A stretch of DNA of 6,055 nucleotides from Spirochaetales bacterium. Its GTDB lineage: Bacteria > Spirochaetota > Spirochaetia > SZUA-6 > DRHE01. The position numbers were made by a program, and so were the translations under genes. Below are positions 1 to 5,635 of this stretch, piece by piece. Numbering within the stretch: position 1 is the stretch's first letter; every line of letters starts with the position of its first letter. Location: the NCBI GenBank assembly GCA_016935715.1, contig JAFGQJ010000047.1, forward strand, positions 1 to 6,055. The letters run 5' to 3'. The notes under the pieces are model-generated. The model worked only from the letters and a program-made list of their open reading frames with translations. It did no database searches and was not told the DNA's origin.

Positions 1-797
1 AAGGCCTGCAGCAGCTCCGACAGGATGCTGTTGAGCTCCTGGTAGAAATCCCGCAGACTCATCCCCCCGACGTTCGACTCGAGTTTCTCATCATTCCTGG
101 CCGGGAACACCGAAGCCACCAGGCGCACGAGGCTCTGGGACAGCTCGGAGAAGCGCACCATGGTGTCCATCGCCTGTCTGTCCTTTCCGGTTTGCAGAAG
201 GATGGAAATCTCGCTGATCTCCTCTATGCAGACCTTCATCGCTTCGGCCAGGGTTTTCAAAGCCGCCCTGGGATCCTGAAGCTCCTGCAGCCGAAAGGAC
301 ACGCGCTCGGCGGCCAGCCTGATCAGCCCGAGGGCCTGCCGCCGCGTCTGCTCGGGCCAAGACAATACCTGCTCGGCCTGTGTGCCGCGGAACAGGGACA
401 GCAGCCCCTGCAGAGCCGAATCGGAGCTCTGGAAGTGTTTTTGCAGGCTCTCCTCCAGGCTCGAGAATCCCTGCAGCAGCTCGGCGAGCCGCCGGCCGTC
501 GCCCGCCGTGACGCCCCTCTCGAGCATGTCGAGGTACTCGAGGATCGTCTGCAGATTGAGCAGGGTGAGCTCGCGCGTATGTTTGACCACGACATTCAGG
601 GTCCCGACTTCGCTGTGGGGTGTCGTAGCCCACTCATCGTAGGGCAGGGAGAGCAGTTCACGATCTTCGTGCCTGACCGAGTAGAGCACCAGGTCCGTGC
701 CGTCCAGCCATGACTCGAGATCCCTGACCACATCCCCGAGGGTTTCCTCGCTCTCGATGGTGAAATCGAGGTTCTGATCGTTTATCTGAATTTCCAC
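1..797 (-). CDS. Unrecognised helical protein downstream of fliD, 3' end outside the window
   Basis: The frame stays open from a GTG at 797-795 to the left edge: 265 full codons and no stop. It begins VEIQINDQNLDF (V read as Met). The first 75 residues alternate short strands with one helix (ETLGDVVRDLESWL), loosely like a small beta-grasp domain. From about residue 76 to the edge it is almost entirely amphipathic helix (ILEYLDMLERG, LAELLQGFSSLEESLQ, LAAERVSFRLQELQ, ISEISILLQTGKD), suggesting a helical bundle or coiled coil. No signal peptide or membrane segment is seen, so it is probably cytoplasmic. AGAGG lies 9 bases before the GTG, and TAG, which is also the fliD stop, is the nearest in-frame upstream stop, leaving 18 bases between the genes. 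The gene is therefore probably cotranslated with fliD. I do not recognise the family. Its place after fliD is where fliS or fliT chaperones often sit, but I see no FliS motif. A flagellar role is inferred from position only. Confidence 0.8.
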   Translation of the reverse strand, partial: MEIQINDQNLDFTIESEETLGDVVRDLESWLDGTDLVLYSVRHEDRELLSLPYDEWATTPHSEVGTLNVVVKHTRELTLLNLQTILEYLDMLERGVTAGDGRRLAELLQGFSSLEESLQKHFQSSDSALQGLLSLFRGTQAEQVLSWPEQTRRQALGLIRLAAERVSFRLQELQDPRAALKTLAEAMKVCIEEISEISILLQTGKDRQAMDTMVRFSELSQSLVRLVASVFPARNDEKLESNVGGMSLRDFYQELNSILSELLQA

Positions 798-815
798 CTC
801 TTCGTACCTCTGGAG

Positions 816-2906
816 CTAGTCACCGCGTCTGTTTAAATTTTCGATCGCTTGGGAGGATTTCTCAAGGTTATCCAGCGCGCTTTCCATGGTCCCGAACTTT
901 CTCCTCAATTCCGCTTCATAGTCCGCCAGATGTTCCTCGAAGCGTTCGATCTCTTGTTCCTTGCGGGCGATGGAATTGTCCAATCCGGCCGTCCGGGTGG
1001 CGACGATCCCGCCGCTGTCCACGTAGGCCCTGAGGTAGGTGTCGACCTGGAAGGCCGCTCCGGAGTCGATGGCAAGATCCTTGTCGCTGTCGTAGCCGAA
1101 AAGCTGTTTGACCCAGTCCCCCGTGCGCGTGACGGCCTGCTCCAGTTGGGCCTCGTCGATCTGCAGGTATCCCCGCAGCCGGGTCCGGTCCACCGTACCG
1201 GAGCTCTGGAATCCGCCTGCGGAGGTGCTGATGCCGATTTGGGCGAGCAGGCTCAAGTCCCGGCCGCCGTCGGTCGGGTGGGGATCCATCATGATGCGCT
1301 GGAGCCGGGACTTCAACTGCATCAGCGTGGTATTGCCCTGAAAGAGTCCCAGATCTTCCTCCGCCTGCTCCTTCTCCGCGTCGTCGAGAAAGACGGCGCT
1401 CTCCAGTACCTCCTCATCCCGGCGGGTCAGGATGTCGACGTGCATGAGCAGACGATTGTAGTACCCGATGAAGTTGTACAGCCCCTCCATTATGGATTCC
1501 AGGTCCCTTGCCACGGAGAGGGTAACGGATGAGTCCCCGGAACCGTGAAGGGTGATCTTCACGCCGGGGAGCAGATCATCGATGTCGTTGCTCTCACGGG
1601 TAATCTCGATTCCGTTCATCTCGATGAGCGCATCTTCCGCCGAGGTGACGGGATTCAAGGCCCTGTACTCACCCCGGGCGGTCTTGTCGTAGATGCGGAT
1701 GTTGCGAAGCTCCACGATCCGGTGAGTATTGCGGTTGCGCACCACCAGCCCGTCGATGCGCGCCGGCAGGTCGGCAGCCTCGAACTGCAGCTCTACGAAA
1801 TCCGCGGAATCCTGCAGGGCGGGCAGGCTTATCAGGCGGTCGCCCTCCCGGACGAAGAGAATCCTCTGATCATCGACCCGTTGGGGCGGTTCCGGCGGCT
1901 CCCATGGCGGCAGGACGGTGCGGGAGCGGGCGCTTTCCACCCCGATCCCCTCGAACTCGATCGATCCGGGGGAGGGGACAGCCGGTCCCGGCGGCGGTGT
2001 GGGTTCCAGGTAGGCTTCCTCCGGAAGTTTCTGCACCCACACCTCGAGGGACAGCACCATGTTGGGATTCATCGCGTGAGGCGGCCGGATGGGGATCGAG
2101 GCTTCCGACACCGGCTCGAGTTTCAGGGTCCCCTCCCTGACCGAGATTTCCTCCCCCTCCACGAGGGAGGGACTGAGGGAAATCGTGCGGCTGGCCTCCA
2201 GGGAGCGCTCCAGGATGCCCGCCTGCTCGGCGAAGGCGGCGGCCTGGTCGTGGAAGCTCAGGGTGTTGCGCGCTCCGGTAAGCCTGCTCTCGATCAGGAA
2301 GACCTGGGAGGTCTTGCTGTCGCTGACGACCGAGGCTTCCAGCAGACCTTCGGAGCGGGCATTGATCGCTTCCGCCAGCTCCTTGAGGGACCCGCCGCGG
2401 AAATTGACCCGCACCTCCTGCTCTCCGATCCGGATACGGTACACTCCGGCCGGGGCCTTGTAGTCCCTGGGCAGGGACCTGGACAGGAATCGATCCGCCG
2501 AAGCGATCCTCTTCACCCGGATCGATACCTCCTGCTCCACGGCGGTGCGGTCCGCGGTGGCGGTCAGGATGCTCTCATCCGAGGAGGCGGCGATCCTGTT
2601 GTTGAAAGGATTTTCGAAGCTGTACAGGCTGCGGGCGGAGTCCCGCAGGGAGACCATTCTCTGGTTGAGGCTTATCCAGGCCTTCTTCTGGTCCTTGTAG
2701 GTCTGTTTCTCCGCCTCCATACGTTCCAGGGGAATGCTCTCCGCTTCGACCAGCTTCTCGATCGCCTCTTCGCTGTCGTACTTGCTGCTGCTTCCGGGCA
2801 GGTAGCTCTGCGAGCGGAGGGGCAAAGGGGTTAGGAGAATAATTGCATGTAAGAGAATCGTGGTTGCAAAACGGAGTTTGGGGCCATGCATGCAGACGGT
2901 TTTCAA
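816..2906 (-). CDS. fliD: Flagellar filament capping protein FliD (spirochaete type)
   Basis: FliD (HAP2) forms the cap on the filament tip and promotes flagellin folding there; in spirochaetes the filament is periplasmic. With the start at 2906 the protein has 696 residues, longer than enteric FliD but in keeping with spirochaete forms. Seen in order: a D0 helix from YLPGSSSKY (35-43) to about 95; the conserved block SLRDSARSLYSFENPFNN (86-103); an FliD_N-like beta domain (about 155-220, with GGSLKELAEAIN and a TGARNTLSF turn); a proline-rich linker (about 302-342); an FliD_C block with ALIEMNGIEITRESNDIDDL (426-445) and the following FIGYYNRL; the segment LLAQIGISTS to YLQIDEAQL (553-588); and a closing coiled coil from about 640 to 690. 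The start is uncertain. TTG at 2906 has AGAGG only 2 bases away, ATG at 2891 has no Shine-Dalgarno, and TTG at 2825 would best match the usual short FliD N-terminus. The stop is TAG. The product is certain; the first 30 or so residues are not. Confidence 0.93.
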   Translation of the reverse strand: MKTVCMHGPKLRFATTILLHAIILLTPLPLRSQSYLPGSSSKYDSEEAIEKLVEAESIPLERMEAEKQTYKDQKKAWISLNQRMVSLRDSARSLYSFENPFNNRIAASSDESILTATADRTAVEQEVSIRVKRIASADRFLSRSLPRDYKAPAGVYRIRIGEQEVRVNFRGGSLKELAEAINARSEGLLEASVVSDSKTSQVFLIESRLTGARNTLSFHDQAAAFAEQAGILERSLEASRTISLSPSLVEGEEISVREGTLKLEPVSEASIPIRPPHAMNPNMVLSLEVWVQKLPEEAYLEPTPPPGPAVPSPGSIEFEGIGVESARSRTVLPPWEPPEPPQRVDDQRILFVREGDRLISLPALQDSADFVELQFEAADLPARIDGLVVRNRNTHRIVELRNIRIYDKTARGEYRALNPVTSAEDALIEMNGIEITRESNDIDDLLPGVKITLHGSGDSSVTLSVARDLESIMEGLYNFIGYYNRLLMHVDILTRRDEEVLESAVFLDDAEKEQAEEDLGLFQGNTTLMQLKSRLQRIMMDPHPTDGGRDLSLLAQIGISTSAGGFQSSGTVDRTRLRGYLQIDEAQLEQAVTRTGDWVKQLFGYDSDKDLAIDSGAAFQVDTYLRAYVDSGGIVATRTAGLDNSIARKEQEIERFEEHLADYEAELRRKFGTMESALDNLEKSSQAIENLNRRGD

Positions 2907-2989
2907 CGCCTCTTTCTTGATGACGCCCGTTCTGCCCCAGGTACGCCGGCCGCGCCGCGGTCTGCACGACCCGGACTGTGCGCCCCGGG

Positions 2990-3340
2990 CTAAATCTCTT
3001 CGTCGAACAGAATCCCGATCGTTTCCCTGATCCGGGCGACAAGTTTCTGGATTTCCTCCGGCGGAATCTCCTTGATTACCTTATCGGTTGTTCCCTCAAC
3101 CACCTTTACGACGACCCTGTCGATCTCTTCGTTCACACTGAACTTCAGCCGCCTGTTGAACATGCGGAAGGCTTCCCTCAGGATATTCAGGCTCTCGTCG
3201 ATATCCTGTTTCCTGGGAGAGGCCTCCGGGGGCCGGGCACGCCCCAATTTGCTCCGCTGCTCGGGAAACTGGGGCTTCGTGGCATTCGGGTACTCATGGG
3301 AGATTCGTGGATTTGGTACTCCTTGAATCTTGATTCCCAT
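2990..3340 (-). CDS. flaG: FlaG-family flagellar protein
   Basis: This 116-residue protein has a variable, proline- and charge-rich N-terminal half (residues 1-47, unlikely to be folded) followed by the FlaG domain: a helix (about 48-64, ILREAFRMFNRRL), then LKFSVNEEIDRVVVKVVEG (65-83), DKVIKEIPPEEIQKLVARI (86-104) and a GILFDEEI end. The LKFSV...VVVKV...VIKEIPPEE pattern defines the family. FlaG proteins affect filament length or assembly; in Campylobacter, FlaG is reported to influence flagellin export. It lies between flaB and fliD as in treponemes. The ATG is preceded by GGAGG with a 6-base spacer. That Shine-Dalgarno sits in a hairpin loop nearly identical to the one before flaB copy 1. 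The stop is TAG, followed by 83 GC-rich bases before the earliest fliD start. Confidence 0.92.
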   Translation of the reverse strand: MGIKIQGVPNPRISHEYPNATKPQFPEQRSKLGRARPPEASPRKQDIDESLNILREAFRMFNRRLKFSVNEEIDRVVVKVVEGTTDKVIKEIPPEEIQKLVARIRETIGILFDEEI

Positions 3341-3343
3341 CTG

Positions 3344-3357
3344 TTTCCTCCATGAAA
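3344..3357 (-). promoter_or_regulatory. Shine-Dalgarno hairpin of flaG, near copy of the flaB copy 1 element
   Basis: On the transcript UUUC pairs with GAAA around loop AUGGAG, which holds AUGGA (ANGGA motif) and most of the Shine-Dalgarno. The 15 bases 3343-3357 differ at one loop position from 5454-5468 in front of flaB copy 1, though the surrounding sequence is unrelated. This suggests a shared translational control. Confidence 0.5.
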
Positions 3358-3365
3358 ATAATGAC

Positions 3366-3387
3366 AGGGGAGTGCGCGACCTCCCCC
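3366..3387 (-). promoter_or_regulatory. GC-rich hairpin upstream of flaG
   Basis: On the transcript GGGGGAG (3387-3381) pairs with CUCCCCU (3372-3366; the outermost pair is G-U) around an eight-base loop. It follows the preceding hairpin by 12 bases and is succeeded by a U-rich stretch, UGUCAUUAUUUU, leading into the flaG Shine-Dalgarno. It could help termination or processing at the flagellin/flaG boundary, or protect the flaG message after processing. Confidence 0.4.
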
Positions 3388-3399
3388 ATCGGTTCTACG

Positions 3400-3427
3400 A
3401 AAAGAGGTGACGTCCAGAAACCTCTTT
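3400..3427 (-). terminator. Weak terminator/attenuator-like hairpin after flaB copy 2
   Basis: On the transcript AAAGAGGU (3427-3420) pairs perfectly with ACCUCUUU (3408-3401) around an 11-base loop, and one more U follows. It lies 29 bases after the flaB stop. The stem is A/U-rich at its base and the U-tract is only four long and partly in the stem, so termination would be partial. That would let much more flagellin than flaG/fliD mRNA accumulate. The loop also contains GGA (3415-3413). Confidence 0.4.
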
Positions 3428-3456
3428 AAGCTTCGGGAACGGTTGTTACCGCACTT

Positions 3457-4317
3457 TTACTGTAGCAGTTGCAGTACCGACTGCCCCTGCAGGTTGGCCT
3501 GAGCCAACATAGCTGTTGCGGCCTGCGTAAGGATCTGGTTCTTAACGAACTGCACCGATTCGGCAGCCATGTCCGTATCCCGGATGAACGATTCGGCAGC
3601 CTGCATGTTTTCTGCTGCCACCGCAACGCCCTTGGCTGCCATTTCGAAGCGGTTTTGGTATGCCCCCAGATCCGCCCTCTGCCTGGACACGACTGTCATG
3701 GCGGCGTCGACCAGACCGATCGCTCGATTGGCCTGATCCGGCGTGGAAATCGAAATCGATTGCCCCACCTCCGCGCTCTCCAGTCCCAGGGCCTGGGCTG
3801 TCATGGTGCCGATATACACTCGCTCTCTCTGATCCATGTTTGCACCCACCTGAAAGTACATACTCCGAATCTCGGTGCCCCCACGAGCAGGATCGGCGAA
3901 CGCCCCTGTCAGGGTGTTCATGCCGTTGAACTGAGCGTGGGAGGCGATCCGGTTGATCTCGTCTACGAGCTGAGATACCTCAACCTGGATCTGCATCCTG
4001 TCCTCATCGGAGTAAATGCCGTTGGCAGACTGCACCGCGAGCTCTCGGAGGCGATGAAGTATATCGTGGGTTTCTCCGAGATATCCCTCCGTTGCCTGTA
4101 TGAAGGAGACCGCATTTTCGATGTTGCGTTCCGCCTGGTTCAGGCCGCGGATTTGGGATCTCAATTTCTCGGATACCGCCAGGCCGGAGGCGTCGTCGCC
4201 AGCTCTATTGATCCTCAGTCCGGAGGAAAGTTTCTCAATATTCTTGCCCACGTCCTTGTTCTGGAACCTGAGGACACGGCTGGCGTACTCCGCGCTCATA
4301 TTGTGATTAATTATCAT
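3457..4317 (-). CDS. flaB: Periplasmic flagellin FlaB, copy 2 (FlaB3-like)
   Basis: This is a core flagellin, a structural subunit of the spirochaete periplasmic filament exported by the flagellar type III system. It has exactly 286 residues, the usual FlaB length: only the D0/D1 coiled-coil core, with no outer D2/D3 domains. Seen: MIINHNMSA start, KLSSGLRINRAGDDASGLAVSE (29-50), LRELAVQSANG (90-100, the D1 helix segment that in enteric flagellins binds TLR5), IYSDEDRMQIQVEVS (101-115), ASHAQFNGMN (125-134), QRADLGAYQNRFEMAAKG (213-230) and the C-terminal D0 helix ending MLAQANLQGQSVLQLLQ. No cysteine is present. FEMAAKG and MTAQALGL resemble treponemal FlaB3, and the gene directly precedes flaG as FlaB3 does. 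A strong AGGAGG lies just before the ATG. It matches copy 1 at 197 of 286 positions in a gap-free hand alignment, so the pair is an old tandem duplication. Confidence 0.95.
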   Translation of the reverse strand: MIINHNMSAEYASRVLRFQNKDVGKNIEKLSSGLRINRAGDDASGLAVSEKLRSQIRGLNQAERNIENAVSFIQATEGYLGETHDILHRLRELAVQSANGIYSDEDRMQIQVEVSQLVDEINRIASHAQFNGMNTLTGAFADPARGGTEIRSMYFQVGANMDQRERVYIGTMTAQALGLESAEVGQSISISTPDQANRAIGLVDAAMTVVSRQRADLGAYQNRFEMAAKGVAVAAENMQAAESFIRDTDMAAESVQFVKNQILTQAATAMLAQANLQGQSVLQLLQ

Positions 4318-4342
4318 CTCACCCTCCTTGAATTGACGAGAA

Positions 4343-4357
4343 AGGCCTCCTTGGCCT
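4343..4357 (-). promoter_or_regulatory. GGA-loop hairpin upstream of flaB copy 2, candidate CsrA site
   Basis: On the transcript AGGCC pairs with GGCCU around the five-base loop AAGGA, a fit to ANGGA displayed fully in the loop. It lies 25 bases before the ATG of flaB copy 2. A second AAGGA is part of that gene's Shine-Dalgarno (4329-4325), 23 bases downstream, so the two-site arrangement of copy 1 recurs although the sequences are not alike. Confidence 0.5.
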
Positions 4358-4451
4358 AACTAACTGCGATACCGACAGGAACTCCGGAGTCCTTCGCGCC
4401 CTTCTCCGAATCCGTTCCCATTTGTTCTCCTGTCTGGCATGGAGATCAGCC

Positions 4452-4503
4452 CCGATCGGTGTCGCCGAGCTCTTGGAAGAGCTCGACGACACGCCTCAAT
4501 CGG
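4452..4503 (-). promoter_or_regulatory. Strong intercistronic hairpin between the two flagellin genes
   Basis: The arms 4459-4472 and 4479-4492 form a 14-bp stem with the six-base loop 4473-4478. The outer arms CCGAT (4452-4456) and ATCGG (4499-4503) can extend it across a 2x6 internal loop. On the minus-strand RNA all 14 pairs form, one being U-G; on the plus strand that pair is a C-A mismatch, so the structure belongs to the flagellin transcript. No U-tract follows, so it is not a classical intrinsic terminator; an mRNA-stabilising or processing element fits better. The rest of the 274-base spacer (4318-4591) shows no convincing gene or promoter. Confidence 0.65.
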
Positions 4504-4591
4504 ATTATCTCTATACCTTGGCACCGTCAGGAGGGTGAAGGTTTTCAAAGATCAGAAAACGGTATTCCTCTGCAAATTCAAGTATAGTCCC

Positions 4592-5452
4592 TTACCCCAG
4601 CAGCTGCAACACGGTCTGGGGTTTCAGGTTTGCCTGGGCAAGCATCGCCATGGATGCCTGCAGGAGAATCGAGTTCTTGGTGAACTCGACCACCTCCGCG
4701 GCCATGTCCGCGTCGCGGATCCGGGATTCCGCCGCCTGCATGTTTTCGGCGCCGACGGCCAGCCCCTTCATGGTGTGCTCCATGCGATTCTGGTACGCGC
4801 CCAGGTCGGCTCGCTGCCGGTTGACGACCTTGAGGGCTTCATCCAGCACGCCGATGGCCCGGTTTGCCTCGTCCGGTGTAGAGACCGAAATGATATCCCC
4901 GCTGGCCATCTGCTTGATCCCGAGGCCTTCCGAGGTCATGGTACCGATGAACACCCGCTCCCTCTGATCCATGTTGGCTCCGATATGAAACCACATGGAA
5001 GCGGTAACGATGTTTTCGCCGGTTTCCCGGGCAAAGCGTCCGGTGAGCATGTTCATGCCGTTGAATTGAGCGTGGGAAGCGATTCGGTCGACTTCGTCGA
5101 CCAGGGCCGACACCTCGACCTGGATCTGCATCCGGTCTTCGTCGGAATAGATGCCGTTGGCTGCCTGAACGGCCAGCTCACGCAGCCGTTGGATGATGTC
5201 CTGGCTTTCCTGAAGATATCCTTCCGTGGTTTGGATGAAGGAGATACCGTCCAGCGTGTTCTTCTCCGCCCTGTGCAGGCCGCTGATCTGGCTGCGCATC
5301 TTCTCCGAAACAGCCAACCCGGATGCGTCGTCCCCGGCCCGAGTGATCCTCAAGCCGGAGGACAGCTTCTCCAGGTTCTTGTCCAGGACCCAGGTGTTCA
5401 TCTTTTCCTGGCGCTGTGCGAACAGCGCGCTCATGTTGTGGTTGATGATCAT
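4592..5452 (-). CDS. flaB: Periplasmic flagellin FlaB, copy 1 (FlaB1/FlaB2-like)
   Basis: The first flagellin of the cluster has 286 residues and the same D0/D1-only build as its neighbour. Seen: MIINHNMSALFAQR start, KLSSGLRITRAGDDASGLAVSE (29-50), RELAVQAANGIYSDEDRMQ (91-109), NGMNMLTGRFARETGENIV (131-149), MWFHIGANMDQRERVFIGTM (153-172), QRADLGAYQNR (213-223) and a C-terminal D0 helix ending VLQLLG. The GRFARETGEN and SMWFHIGANMDQR segments match treponemal FlaB1/FlaB2 rather than FlaB3. Residues 11-22 (FAQRQEKMNTWV) and 141-150 are the parts most unlike the other copy; the second is probably on the filament surface. Its GGAGG Shine-Dalgarno is 6 bases before the ATG, inside a small hairpin. 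It sits behind a candidate sigma-28 promoter and a structured leader, so it is probably the most strongly transcribed gene of the locus. Confidence 0.95.
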   Translation of the reverse strand: MIINHNMSALFAQRQEKMNTWVLDKNLEKLSSGLRITRAGDDASGLAVSEKMRSQISGLHRAEKNTLDGISFIQTTEGYLQESQDIIQRLRELAVQAANGIYSDEDRMQIQVEVSALVDEVDRIASHAQFNGMNMLTGRFARETGENIVTASMWFHIGANMDQRERVFIGTMTSEGLGIKQMASGDIISVSTPDEANRAIGVLDEALKVVNRQRADLGAYQNRMEHTMKGLAVGAENMQAAESRIRDADMAAEVVEFTKNSILLQASMAMLAQANLKPQTVLQLLG

Positions 5453-5470
5453 TGTTTCCTCCGTGAAACA
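5453..5470 (-). promoter_or_regulatory. Shine-Dalgarno hairpin of flaB copy 1, candidate CsrA site 2
   Basis: On the transcript UGUUUC (5470-5465) pairs with GAAACA (5458-5453), leaving loop ACGGAG. This holds ACGGA, a fit to the CsrA motif ANGGA, and also most of the Shine-Dalgarno, and it directly abuts the ATG. A protein bound here would block ribosome access. Its GGA is 29 bases from that of the upstream hairpin, a spacing suited to a CsrA dimer bridging two sites. Confidence 0.6.
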
Positions 5471-5480
5471 GTGGGATTCC

Positions 5481-5500
5481 TTCGGGCATCCCTGCCCGAA
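5481..5500 (-). promoter_or_regulatory. GGA-loop hairpin in the flaB copy 1 leader, candidate CsrA site 1
   Basis: On the transcript this is a perfect 8-bp stem, UUCGGGCA / UGCCCGAA, with the four-base loop GGGA. The sequence CAGGGAUG at the stem top matches the core of the CsrA SELEX consensus RUACARGGAUGU, with GGA in the loop as CsrA prefers. It ends 28 bases before the flaB ATG. Further upstream, at 5529-5521, the single-stranded GGAGGGAGG supplies another AGGGA without a start codon nearby. Confidence 0.6.
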
Positions 5501-5562
5501 TTTCTCTGCTTTTTACTAAACCTCCCTCCAAATTCGACGATATGTAGATTAGGGGAAGATCG

Positions 5563-5588
5563 AGCTTCTTTCCCGGGAAATCGAAGCT
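5563..5588 (-). promoter_or_regulatory. Hairpin near the predicted 5' end of the flaB mRNA
   Basis: On the transcript, AGCUUC (5588-5583) pairs with GAAGCU (5568-5563). Inside, after a two-base GA bulge, the palindrome TTTCCCGGGAAA forms a second short stem. It would start about 12 bases after the predicted transcription start. A 5' hairpin can protect an mRNA from decay; that role is inferred. Confidence 0.45.
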
Positions 5589-5607
5589 GGAAAACCCCTC
5601 ATTCTTT

Positions 5608-5635
5608 TAATCGTCATCCCCCCCTTTAAAATTTA
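5608..5635 (-). promoter_or_regulatory. Candidate sigma-28 (FliA) promoter for flaB copy 1
   Basis: Read on the minus strand, TAAATTTT (5635-5628) is followed after 12 bases by GACGATTA (5615-5608). The flagellar sigma-28 consensus is TAAAGTTT, 11 bases, GCCGATAA, so the match is 7/8 and 6/8 with one extra spacer base. An A-rich run lies directly upstream. Transcription would start near 5600, giving a leader of about 150 bases. Flagellins are classic sigma-28 targets, but the spacer is off by one. Confidence 0.45.

Noticed and set aside
91..633. 180-residue minus-strand frame starting at 633
   Set aside because: It is a shifted frame inside the GTG-start gene at 1-797. Its product is dominated by Arg, Gly, Ala and Pro, as expected for a wrong frame in GC-rich DNA, while the frame at 1-797 has normal composition and helix periodicity.
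1545..2834. Long plus-strand frame (429 residues) opposite fliD
   Set aside because: It is antisense to a clearly conserved FliD, with His/Gly/Arg-rich low-complexity composition and no recognisable domain.
2838..2853. Plus-strand AGGAG followed by ATG near the fliD start
   Set aside because: The ATG is followed immediately by TAA, so no protein is made; it is a chance match on the antisense strand.
4497..4540. Possible separate promoter for flaB copy 2 (GATAAT and CTGACG on the minus strand)
   Set aside because: The spacing between the elements is only 15 bases and no sigma-28-like TAAA element lies at the right distance; too weak to list.
4360..4548. Small minus-strand frame of 62 codons between the flagellins
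   Set aside because: It starts with TTG without a Shine-Dalgarno, runs straight through the strong hairpin (giving a self-repeating RRALPRARR segment) and has Arg-rich composition.
4439..5629. Plus-strand frame (396 residues) opposite flaB copy 1
   Set aside because: It is a shadow of the flagellin; a similar shadow (3469-4359) lies opposite copy 2, because the two genes are homologous.
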